NCBI GenBank assembly: GCA_015179025.1
Contig: WHUX01000098.1
Location: forward strand, 62,001 to 126,000
Direction: 5' to 3'
Length of the DNA stretch: 64,000 nucleotides
Source of the DNA: Terfezia claveryi
Taxonomy: Eukaryota > Ascomycota > Pezizomycetes > Pezizales > Pezizaceae
Shown here piece after piece: positions 1 through 12,739 of this stretch; the stretch's first letter is position 1, and each line of letters starts with the position of its first letter. The notes beneath the pieces are model-generated. The model saw only the letters and a program-made list of their open reading frames with translations, was not told the origin of the DNA and ran no database searches. The position numbers were made by a program, and so were the translations under genes.

Positions 1-2399
1 GCCATCGTGCCCCTCGCGATTGGTATTTCGGCGCATTGTTTACTTCCGGTGAGTTAAGCCCAATCCATGAAAGCTAAGCCAAGTTTGGCAGTCCAGGACA
101 CTAAACTAACCATTCCTGGTAGTTCGCACTCAACCCCGCACTAATGATTTTCAATTATTAATCTACAATTACCACTATGCTGCATGTTCCTTTTCCCGCG
201 GCTGTCAATATGGTTAAGGGTGTATCGATTGCTTTCTTTTTTGCCTGCTGAGATTTCTTCCTAAGAAGATGTAGAGGGCGTTTGGCATGTTCTCTTTACG
301 TACTGGGCCAGTTACCAGCATCTCTAACTTTCTTTTTTCTATTGAAGTTTATATTTCATTTTTCAGCGAAAAATTTGCATGACGAAAGGCCTGTCTGTCA
401 TAGGGACGGAATTAATGGAGGCGGTGATTGTACCGGAATTAATAGGGCTTAATGTAATTTTTATCAGGACGAGGCGGGGACAAAATTTGTAGCGGGGAGA
501 TATCTATGTACTCTAAAATTTCACCTTCTTGGGGTATTGATGCACATACATCACAGGAAATCCCGGATGAGCGAGGCTCCCTTTCTCTCTTTCAATCCTT
601 GAAAGCCTGCCTGCAGCTGCCAATTTAATTCCTCAGCTCGGATGCAAGACACCTCTGCAGGTGTGTCTCGCCGCAGTCAAAGGCTGGGTCCTTATAATAT
701 TTCACATATTCCCGGATGAACAGCTTATCCCCTTTTCCACCCAAAGAGTGAATACAGGCCCTCGCTGGTTGCACACAACTGGCTCCAGGTATACAGTAGG
801 CATAGACTACATAGAATTGACTTCCTGCAACAATCTCTAGTGCGGCAACTTGCCAATGAATTAACCTTGAGGGGCAACCTAGAATAGCAGCCATATACAA
901 AGGTGGATGCCTTGTCCACAGGTGAATTCCTTAGCGCTGGTGGCGCAATGCAGTAATGGTAATCGCCTGCTTTCAGTTGGTGAATGCCATAGCTAGGGGT
1001 GACGGTGGCGTCGGGAGATTGATTGACTAGGGAAGGGGGAATTCACAAATTCATATTATTGAACGATTGTATCTATCACATGAGACACCGCATACATATT
1101 TTTATGGTAGTGGAACTGACAAGGCTACAATGCCGTGTACCCTCGCTGTTGGAAATACCTTGCAGCTCCATGAATATAGCTGAGAGCCTATTCAGCCCCA
1201 TCACCAACATATTCACATCCCATATCTCCCAAGAGGCGGGAGACTAGTTTCGTGCAGCAGATACCTTGCAGTCTAGATTCAGTTTTTAGATAATGGTGAA
1301 GACTCAGAAATCTCAGCCCCACAATCAAACGTGACAATTTATCTGGTCCGAGTGAATCGTTGTACGACAATGGAACCTCACCCCATACTGGTGGCCCCTG
1401 ATTCAAGAACTAGCAAATGTTGACCTAGTAGTTTTTATGGTCCCATATGTATTGTATATGTGGAGCTGATTTCTTGATATATGGTCGTGAAGCTTCTCCA
1501 TATATTCCAGTGAACCACGTGCATAGTGGGCTATCTTGGCACTCAGAGTAACTACATAATGGTGAGAGCGGAAAAGGCTGCCCGGACTCGCTTCCTTGCA
1601 CGTACATACCAGTCCAATGCACATGTAAGATACGTATACCTACATATTAGAACCCTAGTACTACAGCAAGCTGAGCTCCGTGCGGACTGTTTTGGTACCA
1701 CTTGATTACTAGCGTGATAAACAAATTATTTGCACAGAGACTTGCAGAAGTGATTGTGGATATTGCAAGTACTGCCCTAGGTGGAGCCTCGCTAATATCA
1801 TGATATCGAATGGTATGCTTTTTAAATAGGTAAGCGTACGTATACGGTATAACCCATTTACGCCACAAGGGTTTTAGTCCTAAGCCGCATATCTCTGCGT
1901 TCGGCGTCATAGACTGAGATACAGCATTTGACCCTTCGATCGTCAATGGGAACACGCTAAATTTCACGTAGTAGAACATCAGTGCGAGGTTGGGAACCAT
2001 ATGTACCTATGTCACCTTGAGTTTGACTTAAACCAACATGAGCTAGGATGTCCCATTGAGTACTGTGTCTCATCAATGTGTCAAATGCTGTATGACCTTT
2101 CATTCGCCCTAGCTGGTCTCATTCTCAGCCCTACTACTTACCAATGCATGTGGAACTGTATTCTCGTGAAAATTCTTAACATATGTCTTATTAGTCGTGC
2201 GTTGATGTCATGACAGCAAGTGTCTCCGAGGAGGAATTCGAAATCAATCCTTCCTGGTGCCTGTGTGGGGCTGTGCAAGGTCTCCATCCACTATATAAGT
2301 GACCTAGTTTGCCCCCAGACCTCTTCACCAGTACCACCACGAGCTCAATTGATCAAACTCGGAGTCTTCACTACCACGACTACTCTCCCTTCCTTAGAT
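1..2399. other. Intergenic, no recognisable gene
   Basis: I see no reading frame with recognisable protein character on either strand, no tRNA and no clear repeat. The open frames here are short and have unbiased composition. The last 100 bases hold the likely promoter and 5' leader of the secreted-protein gene that starts at 2400, including a TATA-like TATATAAG near 2291. Confidence 0.5.
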
Positions 2400-3580
2400 A
2401 TGAGGACTTTCGCACTTTTCTATTTGGCTATTGTAGCCAGTGTTACCCTTGCAGTCCCCGCACCATCGGCGGACTCTGACTGCCTTGACAAACTTGACAT
2501 AGTTGTTAACAACCTCCCCCCAGATGATGGACCGCTTGGCCCCGCCGTGGGAACTGGTAAACGTCCCCCTTCTATGGGCACAAAGCATAGCTAGACCCTC
2601 CACTAACTCTTCGACTAATTATAATAGAACCGGGGCCCACTGTGCCTGACAATTCTCAGATAATTAACAAGGCCGTTGAAGAAATTAGCAATAGCCCGTC
2701 GAAGCTTAAGCGCGATAACGAGCTCAAGAAGCGTTATACTACGTTACCTCTACCCCCCGGGTGGTTCTACGAATTCAAAAATTTGAATGCGGCCACTGAG
2801 AGTTCTTCTTACATGACCTACAAGTCATTGCCCGCAAGTACACCTGACTTGGCCCAAGCTGGAGCCAACTTCTGCCAGAGCGTGGCTGGATGGTGAGCAG
2901 CCTTGTGCCATAATACTCCCTTGGCCTTACTAATGTTGTTTTAGTACGTTCTTCAATATTTATACCGAAAAGTTCGGTCCCAATCCAGCGGATCAAGTAA
3001 TCAAATGCTCCTTGTACTCTCTGTCATCGACAGCAGCCCAAGCTACAAACGATGGGCAATGGAGAGACGGCTACCGCGTCACCATCTCCGGCTCTTGGGG
3101 GTTTAGCAAGACACTGAATCCGACGGTCCCTGGTTACACCGCCGAACCACTCGATGGAGCCATCAATGGTAAAAGAGCCAACCCGACAGATCCGGATCCA
3201 TACATGGGGTATGCTTCCATCAGCGCGGTAAGTTCACAGTTTAGCCAGAACTTGAGTCCAATTGCTGCACACACTGACATTCAATCGTTCAATAGACCGA
3301 CCCCAGCCTGTGTGCCTCAGCATGTGAGGATAAAACTGCATACGACTCTCGACACCCAACCGACGGGACCTATAGGGCTTGCAACTTCTTCAACTTTTAC
3401 ATCTTGATCAAAGATGGCGTTCCATATAAGACCATTTGCTCTTTCTACATCATCCCCTTCGACAACAGCTTCGCCGTTAACTATGGATACAGCACCAGTA
3501 CAACTACCTATACGATTGGCGATTCGTGGGGCTATACAAGGGTCCCTCAACAGGGCACTGGTGGGATTGTGGCCGTATAA
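2400..3580 (+). CDS. Secreted cysteine-containing protein, two related modules
   Basis: Four exons, 2400-2556, 2628-2892, 2945-3227 and 3296-3580, join in frame to 329 aa. All three introns (71, 52, 68 nt) have GT-AG ends, and the first two contain ACTAAC/ACTAAT branch sites. The product starts with a clear signal peptide (MRTFALFYLAIVASVTLAVP), then a propeptide-like segment with dibasic KR sites around residues 75-85. Two related halves follow. Each carries a C-x3-C or C-x4-C like pair, a C-x-FFN-x-Y motif (CTFFNIY, CNFFNFY) and a later Cys (IKCSLYS, TICSFYI). This resembles a widespread, uncharacterised family of fungal secreted proteins; the fold and ligand are unknown to me. An extracellular or cell-wall role is inferred only from the signal peptide and Cys pattern. 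The start is chosen because it gives the signal peptide. Confidence 0.82.
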
Positions 3581-6090
3581 GCAGGCGGTACTAGTACCGA
3601 TGTCCAGGAACGGGGGAGGGAATTTGCGGAAAGAAGGGTGGGTCTATCAGGGCTCTTCTATTTTATTATTACGTTTCTCGGTCCGATTGCAGATAGGTAG
3701 GATCTCTGCTTAAGTTTATGTTTTCATGAATTATATGGAAATTTCGGTTGGATGATATGGACGGTCTCTTATGATTGCGATGATTGTTATTTACGCGATG
3801 AATTCATAGTCAATTATCTCATGGAAATTCGCGAGTTTCTCTCAAGTCCGTCCGGTGTTGGAAGGAAAGTGATCCTATGTATCTGGCTGCCGGGATTAAG
3901 TGCAAAGATTAAACATGTGCCATTGATTTGAAACGACAACGGTAGTATACGGTACGTATACAGGATCCCTCCAAGAGCGAGCAACACTGACAAGGAATCT
4001 AAAAAGTGGCGGATTAAGCGTACAGTTGTGCATGATGCTAGTCCTAGAAACTAATCTATGTATATTATATTAGATATTATCGACATTAGTAAAAATACCC
4101 ATACGATTGGCCGCAGTGAATACAAAATCTGGCCAGATTATAAAACACACACACATATAGATATGTTCTGTTTTTAATCAAATCACTACTCGTATTCAAA
4201 CTATCTAGCTTATTACAAGGGACTGCATCTCTGAATCAGTGTCCGGTGGGTTACATATGTACTGTACTTATGTAAGCTTTGTTTATTTCTCCCTGCAATA
4301 GTAATATTGCCTCAGTGATAACAGTCCACAGCTTGTGCGAAAGTTAATGCGAGTCAGCAAGTAGACTCATTTCCTAGCCTAGAGTACAGTGTGGAGTGGA
4401 CACTTGCAGGAACCAAGCCAAAAAAATTATATAAATATATACATAAAAGCATACGACAAATTACCAGCTGTACGACGATGTCAACCCGCTGCCTAGCTCT
4501 TCCCGCTGTGTGGGCCAGTCCCAGAATAACCATACCTAATTGATTGCAGACCGTGGCATCGAGATTTGGAAGCCTCAATTAAGTTACCGACTGCGACTGA
4601 AAAAACGCAGAAGGCAGACGAATGCGATGGCTAGAGCTCCGACGCATGCAGCTATGCGTATGTATCGCTTGGTAGAAATCTTTCAGCCTACCTCCATCCT
4701 GCTTACTGCAGCGGTGTACAGCATGTACCTATAAATTGTACATCTGCTGGAGCAGCCCCTCCCGTACTTGCTTGGAGTGCCTACTGTATCAGCATATGCA
4801 TGTGCTCTCTGCGTAACTATACACCCGGCAATTCTGTATGCATATGTATGGTTCCGAGATTCGTCCCAGCGAACGGGCCCTTGGGAATTTGGAGGTACAT
4901 ATAGGCCCTGGTCGTATCCATATACCTAATCCAATCTTATGCCGCTGAACCTTGATTTGCCTTGGTACGAACGTACCTATAAGCGTAATTCCACCCAGTA
5001 CACCGGAAATCTTCCCTAGATCTGGGTCACCAAGTTATAATTGCATTATTATACCATTATATACAATACTGGCCTGGGTTCACAATCTAACTCATCTCAT
5101 GGTGCATGTAAAAGTGATTTGTTATGCCTCGGTGGTGTGTCAGCACGGCAGTTTTCCAAATTCCGGGTACCCACGTTCGCGTCTACTGTATTTGGTTTTG
5201 ATCATGTTCAAAATCTAAACGCTATACCTCCTAGTAGTGATTACCAATAGAGCCCGCTGTCTGTAAAAATTTGCAAGAGAGATACCTAAGTCGTAAATAT
5301 AAACACTATTTCATAATCATGATCAGTGCTCCATTCAAACCTAGGGCATTGATACCCTTCAGTGTAAACAACTTTTTCGATAAGGTTAACGGCTAGGTGT
5401 GCGAGGTAGCTTGATTGACTGTCTCGCCAAACCCTTCAATTAATTTTTGGTCCCTGCATAGAATTGATCAGACCTGAGGGTAATCAGACCCCACCTCGTG
5501 TGGCGTGCAAAAGGGGCACCACAACATATTATATATAGATATACCCATACACCTAGGCCTTTGCTCTGCTTCTTATGTTTTGCTTCCCAAAAGCTCCCTG
5601 GTCAGGATCTTAAGTAATGGTTAGTTAGTCAACTTTAATTTTAGGTAACAGGCACTCGAAGCTTACACCTTTTGTACAAGTGTTCTATCAATAGGATTCA
5701 AGAAGAGGCATGAGTTGATAATGAATGCCTGATTGACTCTATATCCTACATGCGGCCACAGAGCGCAGGCATACAAGCAGAGCCCCTTCAACACTCAAAG
5801 TCCAATCAAATTTTTTTGCAACCCCCCTCCGCCAGTTATAGGTCGAATCCCCAGAATTACTATTCCTGTGGAGCCCTAGGCCTATCGAATAACTGAGATT
5901 ATCAGTCGAGCATATTATTGTAAAAATACACTGCGAGAATCGGAAAAGTGAAAATACGAAACCACTGGATACTCAGGGACCAAGTTACTAGTTGTCCGAC
6001 AGACTCGGTTATAATATGACGCGTTTAAATGCCTAAGCTTATTTTTGGCCTTGATGCATACGAAACATGCCTATCCATCCGCTTAATTAT
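3581..6090. other. Intergenic, AT-rich, no recognisable gene
   Basis: Nothing with protein character is seen. Short low-complexity stretches (CA repeat near 4146-4156, AT-rich runs) occur. The predicted short frames around 4540 and 4950 have no family resemblance and no supporting splice structure. Confidence 0.45.
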
Positions 6091-6240
6091 TTTTTATTTA
6101 ATTATTTTTTTTTTGAAGTCTGTACGTCTGTAAAGCCTAAGGCTATGAGACGGCCCCGTTCCCTCATCCCGAAAGACTCAGTACACCCACGGAACAACGG
6201 GCTGCGTAAGCGCCCAGCCTCCCGAGCCAAGGAAAATCTG
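6091..6240 (-). mobile_element. LINE B 3'-end fragment (5'-truncated insertion)
   Basis: This is a 150-bp antisense copy of the 3' end of LINE B (compare 33020-33183 on the plus strand). It has a T-rich run, then the complement of the tail motif with GTCTGTACGTCTGT and GGCTATGAGACGG. It is flanked by a 14-bp direct repeat ATCCGCTTAATTAT at 6077-6090 and 6241-6254, as expected for target-primed insertion. Confidence 0.8.
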
Positions 6241-6254
6241 ATCCGCTTAATTAT

Positions 6255-7520
6255 GACTTCTGGGGAACTGCACTACAGCGCAATTTTGGTCGCCTTTGGA
6301 AGCTCAGCCTAATGGAAAATTGATTGACATGAGCTTAGGCACTCTTCAGAAGTGATACTTTCGTAAGCTTCGACCAATCCGACTTCAAGCCTTCTCCACT
6401 TCCGGGTCTAGAGATAGAGGCCCTCACCACCCTATACACCCAAATCTATGGGTAACAAAGCCATACCCCCATCATTCCCGCTAGCTAGAGCTCAAGATGT
6501 TGAAAAGTAATGTCATGGGAGCATTTCAGAGATTCATAAGCCACTCGTTAGAGTGATCCCTAGTAGTAAGAGTTATCGATAACTAGCCCTGATCCCTCTC
6601 CACTTGGTCTTCACCGTGCTATTGCACCCAAAAAGCCAGGAATGAGAACGGCTTACCTGGGGGCCCCTGGGGTACCATCTCATATTTTCCACTGTACTGG
6701 AACTTCAGATTGATTCCCAAATTGCAAGGAGTAATTCCACAGTCTCACACCAGACCGTCAGCCTCAAAAGGTTCTTTATGATAATACCGAGACCATAATC
6801 TAGAGTGCGCTGGCTTCCGAAATCAGAAGTGTCAGTTCACCCACATCTAGGCTCAAGATGAATGATAGATAACTTCTCGGGTTTTATTGCAGCTCAGGGT
6901 AACAACGATGCTATAACAAGGCTATTATCTTCATTGATCACTCATAATATCATAAGGGAAGACTGTGGATCAATACACCTAGAGTAATTCCTCAGCTTCC
7001 AATATATACATGAGCTACAGAAATTCTACCAGAGCCTGTCAATCATTTTTTCCTGAGGAAGACGCTACGTTTACAGAGACCATTATTATTGGTATATTGA
7101 TTTGCAAGCAACTTTATTAAGTAGTACATATTTCCTGGACGTTCTTCCTTCCTACGCTTCTACCCTATCCTCGGTCCTCCACCCCTTGGTATAGATCCCA
7201 TTCCAAACCGTAGACCCGCTTTTACCGCACAAATGCACTATAGCTTTCCCATCCCCAATTCCAAATGGAAAAAAACAAAGAGATATATCAACTATATATA
7301 ACGACTGATAATCCACACAAGCGCCAAAGTACCCATGACACGAAAAAACCTCAAAAAAAACAAAAATTTTAAAAAAAAACAAAACTCCGATACAACAGTA
7401 CCTATCCCAATTACATATGCCCAACCAATTTCTACCTCTCTGGAAATTTCCAGAATGCAGAATGCTATTACAGTACCGTCTATCCAAGAATGTAAAATGT
7501 ACCTCCCATATATAAAAATC
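6255..7520. other. Intergenic, 3' flank of the large minus-strand gene
   Basis: No gene is recognised. The right end (7250-7520) is A/C-rich and probably contains the 3' UTR of the minus-strand gene ending at 7521. Confidence 0.4.
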
Positions 7521-10500
7521 TCAAAACTTATTCCCCTGGGCCCTCCTCCCTCCTGCCACCGCAGCCGTAGTCTTCTTCCACAGCGCCCTCGCCTTCGGGC
7601 TTCTCCCCGCCTCAACGGCTGCATGAGACCCCACCCCCGCCACCTTCTCAGCTTCACCATGAACCAGAAGCCCTTTCTTTATCGGCAGCTCTCTCCTAAC
7701 CACCTCAGTCCCCCTCACCGCAGTCGGCATACTCAACCCCAGTACCACCGGCGCTCCCTCTTGTGTAGACGTTCCCGCATTCAGCAAAGGCAACGAATGA
7801 CTAAACACCTTCTTTAACCCTAGTGGTGCGCGTGGCAATGTAGGGGGTTGTGATGACAACAGACTTGACCCAGCAGACATGGATACACCCCCTCTTCTAT
7901 GGCCAATCGATTTAGCCTCTCCATTGTAAAGATTAATCGAGCCCCCCTTATTTTGCAACGTCACAACCTGGGATAACCCCGACTCCGACGACTCCGTCAG
8001 TGTCTTAGGCTTTGGCGGTGGTGGAGTACGTGGATTCGTGAATACACTCCATCCATGTGGAAGCCCCCCCCTCGTGGCACTAGTAGCGCCGCCACCCCCA
8101 AGCGGGAGCGTTTTGGATATATCACGTGCGCGCTGCTGGTGCTTCCGTAATTCCATGTCCTGCCGCTCGACGGTCTCAGTTAACTTAAAGACTAGGTTTT
8201 TGAGTTTGTGGTTTTCTTGCGAGAGGTTGGTGAGGGTGGATTGTAGGGAGTGGCGTTCGGATTCCCAGCGGGTGCGCTCGAAAAGGAGTTCCTGATATTG
8301 GAGCTCGAGGAGGTGGCTGGGGCTATCTGAGATAGTTGGCGGAGGGGAGAGGAGAGAGACGGGGGAGACTGGGGAGACTGGGGAGACGGGAGAGGTGGGG
8401 GAGGCGGAGGCTGGGGTCGAGGCCGGGGAGTGATGGACAGTGGGTGGGGTTGGTGAATATGTGATATTAACCGATATTGGGATATTATCAGCCGGGGGTT
8501 CGTGGACTAGGACTTGAATTGCCGGAGATAACGACGACTGAGGAATTTGCGGAGAGATAGATATAAGTGACGATGATGCAGAAGTAGTTGAAACGATCGA
8601 GACTTGAGGTGAGAACGAGGATGAAGGCCCTATCTGCATGCACATGCCTCCAATTGGAGGTGTGAAGGAGCTCTTGGGCGGAGTAGGCGGGAATACCATT
8701 GGCACGTTAACGTTCTGCAAGATACGATTTGAAGCATCAACCTCCGGGGGATTTTCATCTTGAACCTGCTGAGATTCACATGCTACCATACCAGTCTCCG
8801 ATTGAATCGATGACGCTGCAAGCGGACTGGAGACAACTGTCTGTGGCGCAGGCCTCTTTGGTGGCGACGGTAACAACGGTGTAACAAAGCTGAACGTCGC
8901 AGTCGTCGGCGTCTTCATTGGATCCTCCTCGTCCTCTGAGCTTATCAGCCCGGCTGTTAACTTTCCTCCACCGCTGATGGGGGATTCGGTCTGCATACTC
9001 CCCAGAGATGGCGGGATAGCAACAATCATTGGGTTCTTGGGACGGAGGAGCTGGGGTGGGGGTGCTGGAAGTGTTGATGGTGGGTGGAGCGCGGTAGGGC
9101 TGTGGCCTTGTGGGACGGGCTTGCGTCTTGGGATACCGGATAATATTGGTGACCGCATCACATTAGAAGGCATAGGTGCTGGAGGCCTCCCTTCATCGGC
9201 CCGGTATTTTGCCCGGAGTGAGCTCCTCGAGCCAGACGAATGTGCCTCTACTGTCGGTCTAAGTGGGCTTGGTGTCCGGGACTTGCCACTCCTATCAAGA
9301 TTGAAAATCCTTGTCCGGGGTGCCGGTGCCACTGGGGCCCGGGCCGTTTGCACTTCGCTGATAGTGTTCATTGCTGTGCTTATGGCGTTACATTCTGGGC
9401 TCGTTGGCCGGGACATCCGTGATGACTTTGACCTTGATCTTGATCTCGATGTTGACCTCGATGGGTTGCGCGGGCCGGGGCGTGTATGCACAGGCACAGG
9501 CTTTCTCGCCAGTTCTGCCGCCCTTTTTGTAGCCTCCCTAATGTCCCCAGCTGCTCCTGAATCCTGCTCTTTCCCTTGTTCTTGAACATGCTGGTCTCCA
9601 GGCCCGTTCTCAATAATTCGTGATAAGTTGTCCTCCAGCCCCCAAAACTGCTGTCTTCTATCTTCCCGTTCAATACTATCAAACCTTCTCAACCCTTTCC
9701 TCCCACCAGGGCTTCTCCCACGACCCCGCCGCTCCTCCTCTTCCTCGTCCTCAGACTCTACGGCCAACTGTCTCCGTGAAACGGTGCTATTACTCCGGCT
9801 GATGACGGCCGTATACATTGATCCACTTGTCCCGGGTCTACTCGTACTGCAACTGCGTATGCTTTCTCCAACACCCGGCGGACTCTCAGCCCTCATTTCC
9901 CTACGCAAGCTACTACTCTTACTCGGCCTGCGCGAGTAAGACGTACCCGTCCTAACCGTCGTCGAATTCGATCTCGTCAACGACCTCGCACGAATCGCCA
10001 TCTCCGCGTCCTGCACCGGCGTACCTGACCGCGCAAGATCTTCCGCGTTTCCTGTTTTCCCCAAACGCTCACTTTTCCTGCTCTGGCTACTCCGCCGCCG
10101 CTGCAATATACCCCCAGCAGCCGACTTCCCCAGCCCCTGCGTCGAAGTAGGAAAATACCTCTGCACCGCCCCAGGGGACATCTCCTGCGGGCTCGCACTA
10201 ACCATCTGATCCAGCACATGCACTGGAATAATCGGTTCCAGCTTCATACTCACTCCCGCCTGGCTGGCATTCACCACTGATGGCGGCCTCGTCGTTGCCG
10301 GCGTTCCCCCCGCAGAAGTCGATATCGACCTCGGCCTGCCATTAACGAAATTGGCCGCACTATTCGGCCTCGGGGTGTTTGTGAGTGATTCGAATTCGTG
10401 GTCGACGAAAAGGAGACTGTACGAGCCTGGTGTACCGAAGGGTGTTTGTGCTCCCTCCGCGCGGAGGGAGTAGCGGCTATTATTATTATTCGACGAGCTG

Positions 10501-11270
10501 ACAGGACAATAGGGAAGGGGTTTATCCACGTCAAGGACCTTGGGCCTGATATTGGTGCTGCCTGTGGTTGTAATTAACCCCGCCGCGGTCCCTGGTCGAC
10601 TGTTATTACTTTTTGATCGGGATCTCCGAGCTGATTCGCCCCAACTACCGGTACCGAGCTGAGAAGCTGCAGCTGCCGATGCCCCGAATAATATGCCCGC
10701 GCCCAACCCCAACCCGAGTGTCTTGTTCTGCGAACTCGGGTTCGATGACTCCTTGTCCTTTTGGTTTTTCTCCTCAGACCCCCCCTTGCTCATAAACCCC
10801 AACCCGTTCGCAACCCGTGCCATATAACTCGGTTTCTGCGGTGCAGCCCCAGTTGCAGTCGGGGTGGGCATTGGCTGCAGACTGGTATTACCAAACATCC
10901 TCTCATCGATACCCCTTCTCTCGCCGTCAATCTCGCTTTGTATATTCAATCTGTCATAACTTAAATCCAGATCCGGTGGGGCATGCATCGGCGATGAATT
11001 CGGAGAGATATGTCCCACGGATAACGCTTTTACCCGGCGGTCCGATCTCTTCCGGAGGGTCGAGGATCTCCGCTGTTCGACTGCATCGGTGGTATTCGCT
11101 TTTAAGCTTGTAGGAGTGGATTTAGCGGTGGGGGTAGGGATGCTCATGGTGGTTATTGTTGTGGCCATGGAACTTTTGAAGCTGGTTGAGGTGAATCCAT
11201 TCGGAGAGTTGAGATTTGAATTCCCAGTGGATTTGAGGGGAAGGTGAACTATGACTGTTTTTGTAGGCAT
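7521..11270 (-). CDS. Large intrinsically disordered Ser/Pro/Arg-rich protein with C-terminal coiled coil
   Basis: An uninterrupted 1249-aa frame with no need for introns, starting MPTKTVIVHLP. The product is low complexity: Ser/Thr/Pro-rich N-terminus, SR-type stretches (for example SRSTSRSRSRSKSSR), an acidic run (EDEEEEE), many short SP and TP sites, a SPVSPVSPVSPV repeat, and near residues 1000-1070 a single predicted coiled coil rich in Glu/Leu (LLELQYQELLFERTRWESE). A small Gly/Ala-rich hydrophobic patch (TLGLGLGAGILFGASAAAA) lies near residue 190. I do not recognise the family. Composition suggests a phosphorylated scaffold or cytoskeletal/polarity protein, but that is inference. The codon-like composition and length make it very unlikely to be a chance frame. 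Confidence 0.75.
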   Translation of the reverse strand: MPTKTVIVHLPLKSTGNSNLNSPNGFTSTSFKSSMATTITTMSIPTPTAKSTPTSLKANTTDAVEQRRSSTLRKRSDRRVKALSVGHISPNSSPMHAPPDLDLSYDRLNIQSEIDGERRGIDERMFGNTSLQPMPTPTATGAAPQKPSYMARVANGLGFMSKGGSEEKNQKDKESSNPSSQNKTLGLGLGAGILFGASAAAASQLGTGSWGESARRSRSKSNNSRPGTAAGLITTTGSTNIRPKVLDVDKPLPYCPVSSSNNNNSRYSLRAEGAQTPFGTPGSYSLLFVDHEFESLTNTPRPNSAANFVNGRPRSISTSAGGTPATTRPPSVVNASQAGVSMKLEPIIPVHVLDQMVSASPQEMSPGAVQRYFPTSTQGLGKSAAGGILQRRRSSQSRKSERLGKTGNAEDLARSGTPVQDAEMAIRARSLTRSNSTTVRTGTSYSRRPSKSSSLRREMRAESPPGVGESIRSCSTSRPGTSGSMYTAVISRSNSTVSRRQLAVESEDEEEEERRGRGRSPGGRKGLRRFDSIEREDRRQQFWGLEDNLSRIIENGPGDQHVQEQGKEQDSGAAGDIREATKRAAELARKPVPVHTRPGPRNPSRSTSRSRSRSKSSRMSRPTSPECNAISTAMNTISEVQTARAPVAPAPRTRIFNLDRSGKSRTPSPLRPTVEAHSSGSRSSLRAKYRADEGRPPAPMPSNVMRSPILSGIPRRKPVPQGHSPTALHPPSTLPAPPPQLLRPKNPMIVAIPPSLGSMQTESPISGGGKLTAGLISSEDEEDPMKTPTTATFSFVTPLLPSPPKRPAPQTVVSSPLAASSIQSETGMVACESQQVQDENPPEVDASNRILQNVNVPMVFPPTPPKSSFTPPIGGMCMQIGPSSSFSPQVSIVSTTSASSSLISISPQIPQSSLSPAIQVLVHEPPADNIPISVNITYSPTPPTVHHSPASTPASASPTSPVSPVSPVSPVSLLSPPPTISDSPSHLLELQYQELLFERTRWESERHSLQSTLTNLSQENHKLKNLVFKLTETVERQDMELRKHQQRARDISKTLPLGGGGATSATRGGLPHGWSVFTNPRTPPPPKPKTLTESSESGLSQVVTLQNKGGSINLYNGEAKSIGHRRGGVSMSAGSSLLSSQPPTLPRAPLGLKKVFSHSLPLLNAGTSTQEGAPVVLGLSMPTAVRGTEVVRRELPIKKGLLVHGEAEKVAGVGSHAAVEAGRSPKARALWKKTTAAVAGGRRAQGNKF

Positions 11271-12574
11271 CTATGCTGTCAAAGGGATGCTGGTGTATAT
11301 AATTAATTTTCTTGCTTATATGACTCCCTCGTGCGACTCTCCAGAAAGACGACTCGAGCTCGTAAAAAGATACTCTTGAATCTAGAGGCACAACTGAGTC
11401 GAAACAAAAAACCAATATCAACGCCGCTTGCAATTAACACATATATATATATATAAATTCCTTCGCTCCGGCCCGTACTTGCGTCGATATAATGATGTCG
11501 TGTCTATAGCGAGGAGCTCAAGCTGAATTGCTGTGCAGTGGCAACCACCTAAAAACCATCCGCCCTAATTATATTGCGGCTCGTTCGTGCCTCCTTCAAT
11601 CGGATCCGCAAAAGATAATTCCTGCGCAGCGCTGAAACCTGCACACAATAAGATGAGCCTAGACGAAACGTGAATGTGCATATAAGATATTTGGTGTGGG
11701 AACGAATCAGCGTGTTCCGTTGATCGCCCACCAGCTGCAGCTCGGAGTAGGCTCCCCGCAGTCTGAGGTCGTTGACTGGCCCGCGGGATATGAGCGCCAC
11801 TAATTAGTTCCTGTGGATTTTAAGATAACCAGATGAACCGATGAAATTGGATTCTGGAGCAGCGAGGCAAAGGCTGAGAAGGATGTCGGGTTAGGTATGA
11901 GCAGCCGGAGGAATCGCCCTCTGGATTTTCGTATGTTGATGGAATCTAGGTCTGGGAAACTCAGTGGTGGGCAAAAGTGGCTCCTCCACTTGCCTTGGTC
12001 TGGTTTGTTTTGTTTTGTTTTTGCTGTCACTGATTCGAGGGTGCTTCCCGAGAAACCGCAGGAGGAGGACGCGCCGTCCACCTATTAGACCTATTCTACC
12101 TGCCGTGCAAAGATGATCGCACCCGCTCCGAGACAAGCCGTTATTTGCAACCGTCAAAAGGAGCGTATCCTAGATCTGTGCCCTGCCGTGGCTGCCAATA
12201 TCGTTCACTGTCTTGACGGTGAAAAGATGGTTTAATTCCCTGTTGATCGAGGTTAATCTGGTGCGAGCTGATGTAGAACACCACGGTTAACGCAACGTTA
12301 TATATTTGATCCCGCGCGAGAATTTTCGGCTTGCCTCCAGCGTGCGAACGCAAGGAGAAGTTAATCTCAAGAATGAATGAAGAATGTGGGCCAGTGTCAC
12401 TATAGATAACTCCAATGAAATAAAGATTTAAGCGTGCATTACATTCCCCCACGACCGTACCGATGGGCTCACCTCATGCCCATGCTTCATGCTTATGCTC
12501 CAACATCTTCACGAATCAACACGGATGCCAAAAATAACTTCTTTGGAGTGGAACCTTCGGTGCTCTAGAGTACG
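11271..12574. other. Upstream region of the minus-strand gene, no other gene seen
   Basis: This holds the promoter side of the 1249-aa gene, including a short TA microsatellite at about 11441-11455. Short overlapping frames in both directions near 11800-12450 have no recognisable features. Confidence 0.4.
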
Positions 12575-12739
12575 GTACCGCATCCACTGGCGAACAACGA
12601 TCCTTGTCAGTTTAACTGACAGGGACCATTATACCTCAGTGAGCTTGTTACCATCCACCTATTTTATCACCTTTACTGCATAAGCTCGACCTATGTCTTT
12701 AAACTGACAAGGATCGTTATACACCAGTAGATGCGGTAC
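12575..12739. mobile_element. MITE-like inverted-repeat element, 165 bp
   Basis: Two arms of about 40 bp (12575-12614 and 12700-12739) are inverted copies of each other with a few mismatches. Both contain GATCCTTGTCAGTTTA or its complement, and the outer ends are GTACCGCATC. The 85-bp loop has no coding potential. The arm structure fits a small non-autonomous DNA transposon; the TSD is not clear. Confidence 0.55.
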
